From CAYJLW01 sp964370965 (GTDB lineage: Bacteria; Actinomycetota; Acidimicrobiia; UBA2766): a stretch of 64,000 bases of DNA. A program made the position numbers and the translations under genes. Shown here piece by piece: positions 1 to 7,295 of the stretch. Where the stretch lies: assembly GCA_964370965.1 (NCBI GenBank), contig CAYJLW010000001.1, forward strand, positions 1 to 64,000, written 5' to 3'. Position 1 is the first letter of the stretch. Every line of letters begins with the position of its first letter. Under the pieces are notes generated by a model. It was not told the DNA's origin, ran no database searches, and saw only the letters and a program-made list of their open reading frames with translations.

Positions 1-64
1 ATCGACGATCACAAGCGAAATCGCGAGCACCCAATCTGCAACAGGCCCATATCCGTGCGTGGGC

Positions 65-83
65 TCCCCAGAACGAGTGGGGA
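65..83. terminator. weak hairpin after the hydrolase gene
   Basis: TCCCCA at 65-70 pairs with TGGGGA at 78-83 across a 7-base loop, just past the stop codon at 85-87. There is no clear T tract, so this is only a possible terminator for the minus-strand hydrolase. Nothing else is recognisable in bases 1-84. Confidence 0.3.
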
Positions 84-84
84 C

Positions 85-987
85 TCAGGTGGGCAGCACC
101 GACCCGAGGGCGGCGGCGAAGCGCTCCGGGGTTTCCACCATGGGGTAGTGGCCGACGTCGTCGAGGGTGACGAAGGCCGCGTCGGGCCGGGTGGCGGCGA
201 GACGCTCCGCCATGGCGTAGACGGCGACAGGGTCCCGGGAGCCCCATACGATGCCCAGGGGCGCCGGGTGGGTCTCGATCGCGCCCGTGAAGCGGTCCTG
301 GTCGGTGCGGCGATCCTCTATGTAGCGGATCGTGCGGGCGAGCAGCGTGTGGCCGTCGCCGTGGGCGGCGAGGCGCCACATGGCCTCGATCTCCTCGGGT
401 GACGCCGGGTGTGCGGACGAGAACGTCGACGCCACTCCTGCCCGGAACCCCGTGCCCGGGTCCCCCCCGGGTGCGGCGCCGAGGCGGGCGTCGTCAAGGG
501 CGAGGAGGAGTTGCTGGCCGGGGGTGAGCCGGGCCATCTCGATGTAGATGCTCCCGTTCGACACAGCGGAGGCCGAGACGGAGAACGGGAGCGTGCCGTC
601 CATGTCGCGGGCGAGGAGCTCGCCGGCGACGGTGTCTCCCATGTCGTGGGCGACGAGCACGACCCGCTCGAGTCCCAGGGCCGTTGCCACCTGTTCTGCC
701 GTGTCGGCGTGGAGGCGGATCCCGTAGCGGCGGTCGGGCTTGTCGGAGAGGCCGAAGCCGAGGAAGTCGAAGAGGACGACCCGGCGGTCCCGCCTGAGCA
801 GGTCGAGGACGGGACGCCAGTCGAACGAACACGTGGGGAAGCCGTGGAGGACGAGCAGGGGGTCGGCGCCGGAGCCCTCGGTGGCCGCCGTGTCGACGAC
901 GAAGACGCGCCCGCCGGCGACGTCGACGTGGCGGCCGCGGCCGCGCCAGGCGGCGACGAGGGCGGCGGCGGCCTCAGAGCGCGCCAA
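85..987 (-). CDS. alpha/beta hydrolase, haloalkane dehalogenase-like
   Basis: This 300-residue protein has the alpha/beta hydrolase fold. The oxyanion HG lies near residue 48. The nucleophile is Asp115 in HDMGD, as in haloalkane dehalogenases and epoxide hydrolases, not the Ser of esterases. An acid sits in WGSRDP near 252 and the catalytic His in GHYP near 280. It has no signal peptide and is probably cytoplasmic. The start is TTG at 987, with GGAGAAGG just upstream, and it overlaps the end of the lipoprotein gene by 14 bases, so the two are probably co-translated. Dehalogenase versus epoxide hydrolase cannot be decided from the sequence. Confidence 0.82.
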   Translation of the reverse strand: MARSEAAAALVAAWRGRGRHVDVAGGRVFVVDTAATEGSGADPLLVLHGFPTCSFDWRPVLDLLRRDRRVVLFDFLGFGLSDKPDRRYGIRLHADTAEQVATALGLERVVLVAHDMGDTVAGELLARDMDGTLPFSVSASAVSNGSIYIEMARLTPGQQLLLALDDARLGAAPGGDPGTGFRAGVASTFSSAHPASPEEIEAMWRLAAHGDGHTLLARTIRYIEDRRTDQDRFTGAIETHPAPLGIVWGSRDPVAVYAMAERLAATRPDAAFVTLDDVGHYPMVETPERFAAALGSVLPT

Positions 988-1555
988 GGACCTTCTCCGC
1001 GATGCCCCGGGCGGTGTTCTGCATTGACTCCACGTCGCGGGCCCCGCTCAGCTTCACCTGCACGAGGGCGTTGGGGGCGCACACCCGCAGCGTGCCCACC
1101 TTCTCGGTCGTGCCGGCGTCGACGACCTCCCAGTAGGCCTTCGTGCCGATGCCGGTGACTCTGGACGTCGGGCCCGGAAGGGCCGGGCACTCGACCATGC
1201 CCGACGGGAAGTCCGCCGGCTTGCTCACCCCGAGCGTGACGTCGACGTCCTCGGAGTCGGCGTCGGACCAGTCGCACTCCGTCGTTCTCCACTTCACCAC
1301 GCCTTCACGCACGTTGCTCGCGGTCACCGTGCCCGAGCCGAGCGCGTTGCCGACCGCTTCCTCGATCTCGGCCTGGGGGACGAGGTCGCAAGGGAACTGG
1401 ACCGGGCGAGTCGTCGTGGCGGCGGCGGTGTCCGTCTCCTCGACCGTCGGCGTGGTCGTGGCGCCGCCCTTGGCGGTGGAGTTGTTGGATTTCGAGCCGT
1501 CCCCGCATCCCGCCGCCAACACGGCGATCACGACTCCGACGAGTGCCTTGCGCAT
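974..1555 (-). CDS. secreted lipoprotein, DUF3558-like
   Basis: This 193-residue protein opens with a lipoprotein signal peptide (MRKALVGVVIAVLAAGC), with the lipidated Cys at 17. A low-complexity Ser/Thr/Asn linker follows, then a domain beginning FPCDLVPQAEIEEAVG with later Cys residues at TECDW, VECP and LRVCAP. The arrangement resembles the DUF3558 lipoproteins of actinobacteria, whose function is unknown. The ATG at 1555 has GGGAGGT upstream. It is the first gene of a two-gene minus-strand unit with the hydrolase. Confidence 0.7.
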   Translation of the reverse strand: MRKALVGVVIAVLAAGCGDGSKSNNSTAKGGATTTPTVEETDTAAATTTRPVQFPCDLVPQAEIEEAVGNALGSGTVTASNVREGVVKWRTTECDWSDADSEDVDVTLGVSKPADFPSGMVECPALPGPTSRVTGIGTKAYWEVVDAGTTEKVGTLRVCAPNALVQVKLSGARDVESMQNTARGIAEKVLGAL

Positions 1556-1607
1556 TCGATCCGACCTCCCGACCCGCTACCCGGTGCCCGCGGGAGTCTA
1601 CGGGAGT

Positions 1608-1650
1608 CTACGGATCAGAAGGTTGGGGGCTCGAGTCCCTCCGGGCGCGC
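1608..1650 (+). other. tRNA-Arg(ACG) 3' half, att core copy 1
   Basis: The segment reads as anticodon loop CTACGGA (anticodon ACG), anticodon stem TCAGA, variable loop, T-arm and 3' acceptor strand CGGGCGCG. No 5' half (acceptor, D-arm) precedes it, so it is not a working tRNA. Similar copies lie at 4310 and 5911. Integrases of actinobacterial elements often use tRNA 3' ends as attachment sites, and an integrase start codon follows about 110 bases later. Confidence 0.7.
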
Positions 1651-1705
1651 TGAAGTCCCAGGTCAGCGACCTGTGGACTGAGCCGCGAGGGTTTCTTCCC
1701 GCCGC

Positions 1706-1726
1706 TTGGCAATCCCTTGGCAATCC
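1706..1726 (+). repeat. paired arm-type sites, left end
   Basis: TTGGCAATCC occurs twice in tandem at 1706-1715 and 1717-1726, between the core at 1608 and the integrase start at 1757. The same doublet occurs at 5784-5805. Paired short repeats flanking an att core fit arm-type integrase binding sites. That function is inferred. Confidence 0.5.
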
Positions 1727-1756
1727 GACGGGCCTACCTCATCGAGGAGGCTCGCC

Positions 1757-1849
1757 ATGCGAGGGCACATCCAACAGCGCGAGAAGAGCAGTTGGCGCGT
1801 CAAGGGGCGGGAGATGGTTTGTGTAGGAGTTCCTCAACCTGTGAGGTAG
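1757..1849 (+). pseudogene. integrase N-terminal fragment (unit A)
   Basis: The ATG at 1757 begins MRGHIQQREKSSWRVK, which matches the intact start MRGTIQQRGKESWRIR at 5977. This is the AP2-like arm-DNA-binding start of a tyrosine recombinase. After about 17 residues the reading changes to unrelated sequence and stops at 1847, immediately before the IS256 remnant. The gene was evidently interrupted there. Confidence 0.72.
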
Positions 1850-1853
1850 TCAC

Positions 1854-2285
1854 ATGACCATGACCGACGACAAGAGCGTGGAGCGGGCTGCGGTGGAGCA
1901 GCTGGTGGAGGCTGGGCTGCTCGACGAGCTGATGTCCCGGGTCGATGCCGGGGACGTGCAGCTGACTGGTGAGGGCGGATTCTTGCCGGAGATGATCAAG
2001 GCCGTCCTGGAGCGCGGCTTGCAGGCTGAGCTGACCGGTCACCTGGGCTATGAGAAGGGCGACCCGGCCGGTCGGGGGTCGGGAACTCGCGCAACGGCAT
2101 CACGCCCAAGACGGTGGCGACCGAGGTCGGCGACGTCGGGCTGGGCACGCCCCGGGACCCGGCGGGGACCTTCGAGCCCCGCCTGGTGTCACCTCTTCGA
2201 GCACGGCGTCGGTGATCTTCGAGATCGTCTCGTGGGACAGCTCGGTGCCGGTCGTCCGGGCCAGATCGTCGATGGTCTGCGGTCA
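1854..2285 (+). mobile_element. IS256-family transposase remnant, scrambled
   Basis: The ATG at 1854 opens an IS256/Mutator transposase N-terminus, with EQLVEAGLLDELM, GFLPEMIKAVLERGLQAEL and LTGHLGYEKGD. After about residue 66 a frameshift leads to a second frame with RNGITPKTV and FEPRLV (about 2076-2187). The next block (about 2196-2283) encodes transposase only on the minus strand, as TIDDLARTTGTELSHETIS. The two parts face each other, so an internal inversion plus deletion destroyed the element. It cannot make a transposase. Confidence 0.75.
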
Positions 2286-2315
2286 CTTATTAGTGTCCAA
2301 TGACCGTCTGGCTGG

Positions 2316-2327
2316 TACCCTGGCGAC
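2316..2327 (+). promoter_or_regulatory. -10 box for a leaderless transcript
   Basis: TACCCT at 2316-2321 lies exactly six bases before the GTG at 2328, and no Shine-Dalgarno sequence is present. The same spacing occurs before the genes at 5124, 32893, 38711 and 58993. A leaderless start is inferred. Confidence 0.45.
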
Positions 2328-3374
2328 GTGCCCCGAACGACGCAGGCCGATCTGGGAGCCCAGGGCGAAACCGCGGTCCTCCGCGCCCTTCAATCGCTCG
2401 GGCACCGAGCGGCCGAGGCGCCGGACGATGCTGGTTGGGACCTGATCGCCACCGTGGACGGGATCGAGATACCAATCGAGATCAAGGCCGGGTCGGTGAT
2501 CAACCCCGAGGCCGTCGCTCGGATGGTTGCCTCGACCGACAAGCGAAGGAAGTCCGTTGCGTGTGTCGCAGTGGGCGACCTGATCACCGGCCCCGCCCAG
2601 CAGGCACTCCGCGATGCGGGCTGGGGGTGGCTCGACCGTCGAGGGCACCTCGTGCTCCGGGCCGAGGGCGTGCACATCGACGCCGAGGTGCCCGCCGACA
2701 AGCGACCGACGGTGGGAGCGACGCTGAAGCCGATCTCGGGCACGGCGGCGATCTCGTGGGCGGCCGCCCTCCTGCTCGCGCCAGAGGATCCACCCTCCAT
2801 GCGTGAGGTTGCGAGGCGGGTCTCGATCTCGCACTCGGCGATTGTCGCGGCGTCGAAGCGCCTCAAGGCCGCGTCGCTGATTCGCTCCGACGGTCGACCA
2901 CTCGTCCCCGAGCTGTTCTGGGCCCTGGCCGAGGTGTGGCATCCAAACTCGCTCGCGCTGGCCCGGCTGCCACCGGCCGGCGACGCCGGCACCTACGGTG
3001 CGCTCGGCGTGAACCTCGGGGGCGACGGTCCCGGATGGGCCGTCGCCGGCACCGTCGGTGCCGTGGCCTGGGGTGCCCCGGTGGTGATCGGGAGCGCCTA
3101 CCCGCCCGACTTCTACGTCCCCTCGGCGGGCGAGCTGCGCCAGGCCGCGCTGCGTCTCGGTGAGGCGCCCCGCTTCGAGGATCGGGCCTGCACCGTCGCG
3201 GTGGCGCCGACGCCGCTCGTGTGCGCCCAGCGCTTCGACCGCGACAGCAGCGAGGGGGGGCACTGGCGCTTCGCCCACGGACTGTTCGCGGCCCTCGACC
3301 TCGCCCGCGACCGCGCCCGGGGCGCGGAGATCCTCGCCGACTGGAACCCGAAGGACTTCACCGGTGTCTGGTGA
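2328..3374 (+). CDS. AbiEi-like antitoxin/regulator with N-terminal nuclease-like domain
   Basis: The 348-residue protein is the first gene of a two-gene toxin-antitoxin-like unit. Residues 1-70 look like a PD-(D/E)XK fold: GE in DLGAQGETAV, Asp in DDAGWDLI, then EIPIEIKAG, which supplies the E-x-K. The middle holds a winged-helix region (SMREVARRVSISHSAIVAASKRLKAASLI), as in AbiEi-type antitoxins that repress their own operon. The C-terminal half resembles the AbiEi C-terminal region only loosely. It overlaps the NTase gene by 11 bases. Whether the nuclease-like domain cuts DNA is unknown, and the domain call is by motif only. Confidence 0.62.
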   Translation: MPRTTQADLGAQGETAVLRALQSLGHRAAEAPDDAGWDLIATVDGIEIPIEIKAGSVINPEAVARMVASTDKRRKSVACVAVGDLITGPAQQALRDAGWGWLDRRGHLVLRAEGVHIDAEVPADKRPTVGATLKPISGTAAISWAAALLLAPEDPPSMREVARRVSISHSAIVAASKRLKAASLIRSDGRPLVPELFWALAEVWHPNSLALARLPPAGDAGTYGALGVNLGGDGPGWAVAGTVGAVAWGAPVVIGSAYPPDFYVPSAGELRQAALRLGEAPRFEDRACTVAVAPTPLVCAQRFDRDSSEGGHWRFAHGLFAALDLARDRARGAEILADWNPKDFTGVW

Positions 3375-4116
3375 GCGGATCGTTCTCGCCGGCGCCGCAG
3401 AGGGGAACGCCGCCCGTCTGGTGCGGGCGACGGCACGGCTCGGGGAAGCGCACCTCGGTCCTCACGCGCTCATCGGCGGGCTCGCCGTGATGTGTCGGCT
3501 CGCGGCGGTGCACCGCGCCACCCAGGACGTCGACACCGTCGCCGAGACCACGGTGCCGACGGCGGTCGAGGTGATCACGTCGAGCGTCGGAGCGCCCGAC
3601 GCGTCCAGCCCGAACCGGGTGCTCGTCGACGGCGTCAAGATCGACGTGATCGACACCGGGAGTCTCCGGTACGAGGACCTCGACGGCATCGACCTCGACG
3701 ACCGCCTGTTCGTCGTGAGCCACCGCTTCGCGCTGGACACCGCCACCGAGACGGCGATCGTCGCCGGCGAGGTGACCGCGTCGATCCGGGTGGCGACGCC
3801 GCCGGCGCTCGTGGCGATGAAGTCGGGTGCGGTGCTAGGCGGTCGATCCCGTGAACCTCGCAAGCGGGCCTCGGACCTCTACGACCTCTACCGGCTGGTC
3901 CTCGAGTACGACCGAACCGCGGGCATCGCCGAGTTGTTGACGGCCGCACCGTTCGGGCTCGGGCGTCTGGTCGGCGAAGCCCTCCGGACGCGCGTCGTCG
4001 AGGAACCCGAGCGAGCGGTCCGCTGGCTGCGCGACGGCGGACCGGAGATGAGCGCAGTAACCGCCGACGACCTGCGCGACGTGATCGGCCCGCTCGTCGA
4101 TCGACTCGGAGGCTGA
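3364..4116 (+). CDS. AbiEii-like nucleotidyltransferase toxin
   Basis: This roughly 250-residue protein starts at GTG 3364, inside the end of the preceding gene. It has an NTase pattern: GGLAVMCRLAAVHRATQDVDTVAET carries the GG and paired acidic metal site (DVD), with a third acid in GVKIDVIDTG. This fits the AbiEii/MenA-type toxin family, which modifies tRNA ends or nucleotides (family knowledge). The tight overlap with a winged-helix partner supports a type IV toxin-antitoxin role, perhaps in phage defence. It lies inside the tRNA-Arg element array. Confidence 0.7.
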   Translation: MSGERIVLAGAAEGNAARLVRATARLGEAHLGPHALIGGLAVMCRLAAVHRATQDVDTVAETTVPTAVEVITSSVGAPDASSPNRVLVDGVKIDVIDTGSLRYEDLDGIDLDDRLFVVSHRFALDTATETAIVAGEVTASIRVATPPALVAMKSGAVLGGRSREPRKRASDLYDLYRLVLEYDRTAGIAELLTAAPFGLGRLVGEALRTRVVEEPERAVRWLRDGGPEMSAVTADDLRDVIGPLVDRLGG

Positions 4117-4195
4117 TCATCAGCCGGGACGGGACCGGGACAGCACCGGGACAGTCGCCGGGACCGTCCCGGCCGCCACCGGGACGGCTGGGACT

Positions 4196-4309
4196 TGGCA
4201 CTCCACTGGGCGTCACGGGGCCGGATTCGGCACGACCTGCTGGACAGCGCACCCCACCTGACCTGCTACAACAGCACTCGACACCACCAGACGGACCCGT
4301 CGGAAGCGC
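4196..4309 (+). repeat. element right-end repeat, copy A
   Basis: About 110 bases ending at the second tRNA core. It shares long stretches with 5797-5910 and 6290-6403, including GGATTCGGCA, CGCACCCCACCTGACCTG and GACGGACCCG. Because it always directly precedes the core, it is best read as the right end of an integrated element. No gene is present. Confidence 0.65.
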
Positions 4310-4350
4310 CTACGGATCAGAAGGTTGGCGGTTCGAGTCCCTCCGAGGGT
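4310..4350 (+). other. tRNA-Arg(ACG) 3' half, att core copy 2
   Basis: Second copy of CTACGGATCAGAAGGTTGG followed by the T-loop TTCGAGT and the acceptor strand. One T-stem base differs from copy 3 (GGCGG instead of GGGGG), so it could not form a perfect tRNA arm. An integrase remnant follows at about 4515. Confidence 0.7.
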
Positions 4351-4514
4351 CTCGGGCCCGCTGACGGTGGGGCGGAGCGGTGCTCGGGGGCTCTCTCGGG
4401 CCCGTTCTGCCAACCGACTCTCGTCGGCCCTTGTCGTGTTCCCGGTCCTCGGCTCGCTTCTCAACACCGAGGGGGGGCGTGATGACGGTGGTGAGGAGGG
4501 GTCGGCGCTGGTCC

Positions 4515-4700
4515 TTCGTGGCGACGGGGATGCGCCGCGGCGAGGTGGCCGGACTGCGCTGGGGCCGACATCGACCTCGACGCGGGCTGTCTCGCCGTGT
4601 GCCACACCCGGGTGCTGGTCTACGACCGGGCGGTCGTGTCGGAGCCGAAGACCTGCCGGTCGCTCCTGGTGATCGCGCTCGATCCCAGGACGTCCGCACT
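4515..4700 (+). pseudogene. tyrosine integrase catalytic fragment (unit B)
   Basis: Read with one frameshift near 4565, this gives TGMRRGEVAGLRW, then DIDLDAGCLAV, CHTRVLVYDRAVVSEPKT, CRS and IALD. This is the region around the first catalytic Arg of actinobacterial tyrosine recombinases. Neither the N-terminus nor the R-H-R-Y remainder is found nearby, so the gene is dead. Confidence 0.72.
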
Positions 4701-5111
4701 TGCAGGTTCCCCTACGGCGATCCTGCCGCACTTCCCGCTGAGGCATTCCGTCGGCCGAATTCGCCACCGAGCGTGGTGGGCGCGGCGGGCTGTGCACGCC
4801 CATGGCTCTGCGCTTGCGCCCCGCGGACACAACAGCCGTCGAGCGACAACTTCCAGGTGCCGTCGTCGAGGCTGGTGCCCGAGTCCGCGATGCCGTGGTA
4901 CCGGCGGATGGCACAGGACCGCGGTCGAGCGGAGACGCCCCTGCGCTCACCGGTTGTTGACGACCCGGTGTCGTCGGTCCCACGCCCTTCCTAGGATGGC
5001 CGCGCAGCGCAAGCCGGCGTGCCTGGATGCCGACGAGCTGGACCCCCGGCCACGGACGGCCGACGCACGGATCGAGCGGCGGCCGAGCCTTCGCTCAACG
5101 GCCCCAGGTCG
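4701..5111. other. intergenic stretch, no gene recognised
   Basis: Between the integrase fragment and the mntA promoter there are only short overlapping open frames without a family match or plausible start. It is probably decayed element DNA. Confidence 0.4.
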
Positions 5112-5123
5112 TAGGCTGGTCGC
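5112..5123 (+). promoter_or_regulatory. -10 box for leaderless mntA
   Basis: TAGGCT at 5112-5117, then six bases, then the ATG at 5124. No ribosome binding site is visible, so the mntA-hepT message probably begins at the start codon. Confidence 0.5.
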
Positions 5124-5432
5124 ATGTCGGACGTCGCCCTGCGACCGCTACGAGACCTGGTCGACGCTCACCGGGACGAGATCAAGGCCATCGTTGCGCG
5201 CCACCACGGACAATCCGTCGCCGTCTTCGGGTCGGTGGCTCGGGGAGACGAGCGGCCGGGCAGCGACATCGACTTCCTCGTCGAGCTCGAACCCGATGCC
5301 CGACCGATCGAGATCCTCTCGATCGGCGTCGAGATCGAGGAAGCCCTCGGCGTGAAGGTCGATGTCGGCACGCCGGCGTCATTGCGGGAACGGCTGCGGG
5401 ACGAGGTCCTGGCCGAGGCTGTGCCGCTTTGA
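5124..5432 (+). CDS. mntA: MntA-type nucleotidyltransferase antitoxin
   Basis: A 102-residue minimal nucleotidyltransferase. It carries GSVARGDERPGSDIDFLVE (about residues 38-56), the GSX10DXD motif, and a third acidic residue in VKVDVGTP near 83. Family members AMPylate the neighbouring HepT toxin and so silence it. The next gene starts within its stop codon (TTGA overlap), a tight two-gene module. Two integrase remnants flank it, so it is probably element cargo. Confidence 0.85.
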   Translation: MSDVALRPLRDLVDAHRDEIKAIVARHHGQSVAVFGSVARGDERPGSDIDFLVELEPDARPIEILSIGVEIEEALGVKVDVGTPASLRERLRDEVLAEAVPL

Positions 5433-5776
5433 GCCGCCAGGACGAGGCTCGGCTGCGCGACATCCTGGAGTCCATCGAGGCCATTCGGGACCACCTGACC
5501 AGAGGCGACCTCCACGACGGCCTCGTCTACGACGCTGTTCGCGTCCGTCTCATCGAGATCGGCGAAGCGGTCAAGGGCATCGATCCCAGCCTCATGGACG
5601 GTGCACCCGGTGTGCCGTGGAAGGAGATCGCCCGCATGCGGGACCACCTCGCGCACCGCTACTTCGACACCGACCACGCAATCGTGCAGGACGTCGTTGA
5701 CAACGACCTCGGACCGCTCGCCGAAGTGGTGCAATCGCTGATCGATCGGATCAACCAGGACGACGCCTCCTCCTGA
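5429..5776 (+). CDS. hepT: HepT-type HEPN toxin
   Basis: The 115-residue HEPN protein starts at TTG 5429, overlapping the mntA stop. Its motif RDHLAHRY (about residues 71-78) is the RX4HXY signature: Arg and His form the RNase site and the Tyr is the residue AMPylated by MntA. HEPN toxins of this type cleave RNA. Length and gene order match known HepT-MntA pairs. Confidence 0.85.
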   Translation: MSRQDEARLRDILESIEAIRDHLTRGDLHDGLVYDAVRVRLIEIGEAVKGIDPSLMDGAPGVPWKEIARMRDHLAHRYFDTDHAIVQDVVDNDLGPLAEVVQSLIDRINQDDASS

Positions 5777-5783
5777 TCGGGGG

Positions 5784-5910
5784 TTGGCAATCCCGTTGGC
5801 AATCCACCAGCTGCCACGGGCCCGGATTCGGCATCACCCGCTGGACCGCGCACCCCACCTGACCTGGTAGAACGGCACGCGACAACAGCAGACGGACCCG
5901 TCGGGACCGC
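5784..5910 (+). repeat. arm-type doublet and right-end repeat, copy B
   Basis: TTGGCAATCC at 5784-5793 and 5796-5805, followed by the second copy of the roughly 110-base right-end repeat (about 5797-5910). It directly abuts the third tRNA core. Confidence 0.65.
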
Positions 5911-5950
5911 CTACGGATCAGAAGGTTGGGGGTTCGAGTCCCTCCGAGCG
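5911..5950 (+). other. tRNA-Arg(ACG) 3' half, att core copy 3
   Basis: Third copy: anticodon loop CTACGGA, TCAGA stem, T-arm GGGGG-TTCGAGT-CCCTC and acceptor CGAGCG. The T-arm pairs properly here. There is no 5' half. Confidence 0.7.
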
Positions 5951-5976
5951 GCTTAGTAGGCCGAAGGGGGCCGGCC

Positions 5977-6186
5977 ATGCGAGGAACCATCCAGCAGCGG
6001 GGCAAGGAGAGTTGGCGAATCCGGGCGTACGTCGGACGGGACCGCACCGGGACGAAGCGCTACGTGTCCCAGACGATCCACGGGACGCGCCGGGACGCCG
6101 ACCGGGAGCTGTCCCGGTTGCTCGTCGAGGTCGATGAGGGCCGTTCGTCGCCAGCCCGGCGTAACGATCGGCGTCCACGGGGGTAG
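5977..6186 (+). pseudogene. integrase N-terminal domain, truncated (unit C)
   Basis: The ATG at 5977 encodes MRGTIQQRGKESWRIRAY, then VGRDRTGTKRYVSQTIHG and RRDADRELSRLLVEVDEGR. This is the complete arm-binding start of an actinobacterial tyrosine recombinase. The frame then runs out after 69 residues, and no core-binding or catalytic domain follows. Its upstream context (core, short spacer, start) matches the fragment at 1757. Confidence 0.75.
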
Positions 6187-6289
6187 CCTAGAGCACTAGC
6201 AACGAAGTGCGGGTTTGGTTTAGGGTCGCCGGTCGTCCCGAAACGTTCGACAACGGTCCCAGCGGGTCGATTCGGTGATCCGATGGGCC

Positions 6290-6414
6290 TCCACGGGGCG
6301 TCACAAAGCGGGATTCGGCAGCACTCGCCGGACCCCGCACCCCACACTCCACCTGAACGGCTGCAACAGCATTCGACGAGACCAGACCGACCCGCGGGGC
6401 CGCCCGCGGATCAG
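6290..6414 (+). repeat. right-end repeat, copy C, with stub of a fourth core
   Basis: The third right-end repeat (GGATTCGGCA, CCGCACCCCAC, CCACCTGAACGGCTGCAAC, CGACCCGC) ends in CCGCGGATCAG at 6404-6414, the first bases of the tRNA core with one change. The TCA inside it is the stop codon of the dsrE-like gene on the other strand, so the element boundary lies at that gene's end. Confidence 0.6.
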
Positions 6415-6881
6415 GTGAAGACGATCTCGCCTCCGGTGGCGACGTCGTAGAACTCGCCCACGGTGATGATGTCCTTCACCTGGGGCATGAAGTCGTCCCT
6501 GGAGAAGCCGAAGAGCTCCACGGAGGCGTCGCAGCCGTACAGGCCGGCGCCCGTGTCGGCGATCATCTCCATGAACTCCGGGATCGAGGGGATGTCGAGC
6601 TTGGTCATCTTCTTGCCCATGTAGGCGGTCATGAGGGCGGACATGCCCGGGATCGCGCCCAGCCAGGTGGGGACGTGCAGGCCCGGGTTGCCCACGGCCG
6701 CCACCTTGATATGGCGCTGGCGCTTGCGGTGGATGGCGTCGAGCCCGAAGAACGTGAAGAACAGGTTCGCATCGATGCCCTCGGCGCGGGCGCCGTTGGC
6801 CATGATCAGGCCCGGATAGATGCCCTCGAGGGAACCCTTCGAGATGATGATCGAGACCTTCTCGATCGCGGTGTCGGCCAT
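6411..6881 (-). CDS. DsrE family sulfur-carrier protein
   Basis: A 156-residue protein of the DsrE/DsrF-like superfamily, soluble and close to full family length. It has the family opening KVSIIISKGSLEGIYPGLIMANGA, FFTFFGLDAI, a large middle loop with GIPGMSALMTAYMGKKM, and a conserved Cys in GAGLYGCDASVELFGF near 118. DsrE2-type proteins carry persulfide sulfur between sulfide oxidation enzymes and TusE/DsrC. It is the last gene of the SQR-TusE-DsrE operon. Its stop codon lies in the stub of the element core. Confidence 0.83.
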   Translation of the reverse strand: MADTAIEKVSIIISKGSLEGIYPGLIMANGARAEGIDANLFFTFFGLDAIHRKRQRHIKVAAVGNPGLHVPTWLGAIPGMSALMTAYMGKKMTKLDIPSIPEFMEMIADTGAGLYGCDASVELFGFSRDDFMPQVKDIITVGEFYDVATGGEIVFT

Positions 6882-6918
6882 GGATCCTGCCTTTCTCGCA
6901 GCGGTCGGTCGGGCGGGC

Positions 6919-7236
6919 TCAGATGCAGCCGCGGGGCTTGGGGATCCCGGCGATCTTGGCGGCGAGCTTCGCCGGGCCCTTCGGGAAGAGCTGGTAGAGC
7001 TCCTTCACGGACACCCCGGACGTCTTGCCGAGGGCCCGCACCGTGGGGCCGGCGCCCTTCTCCAGGTACTCCTTGCGCATGTAGTTCACGACCTGCCAGT
7101 GCTGGTCGGTGAGGGGCGAGACGCCCGCCTCGGCGGCGATCTCGGGGGCCATGTCCTCCGTCCACTGCTCGGGGTGCTGGAAGAATCCCTCGGCGTCGAC
7201 CTCGACGTCGACGCCTGCGAGGGTCTTGGTCGTCAT
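6919..7236 (-). CDS. tusE: TusE/DsrC family sulfur-transfer protein
   Basis: A 105-residue TusE/DsrC protein. WTEDMAPEIAAEAGVSPLTDQHWQVVNYMRKEY is diagnostic, and the C-terminal tail KPRGCI keeps the penultimate Cys that carries persulfide in DsrC. The second Cys found about ten residues earlier in true DsrC is absent, so it is TusE-like (single Cys) and not a partner of dissimilatory sulfite reductase. ATG at 7236. It lies 59 bases after sqr and 37 before the dsrE-like gene. Confidence 0.85.
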   Translation of the reverse strand: MTTKTLAGVDVEVDAEGFFQHPEQWTEDMAPEIAAEAGVSPLTDQHWQVVNYMRKEYLEKGAGPTVRALGKTSGVSVKELYQLFPKGPAKLAAKIAGIPKPRGCI

Positions 7237-7295
7237 GGGCGCTTTCCTCCTCTTCTCGGGCCGCCCGGCGGCGCCGGGGGGCGATCTCCAGGTTC

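Noticed and set aside
1608..1650. Functional tRNA-Arg gene
   Set aside because: No acceptor 5' strand or D-arm lies upstream of any copy.
6919..7236. True DsrC of a dissimilatory sulfite reductase system
   Set aside because: Only the penultimate Cys is present; the second conserved Cys is missing and no dsrAB is nearby.
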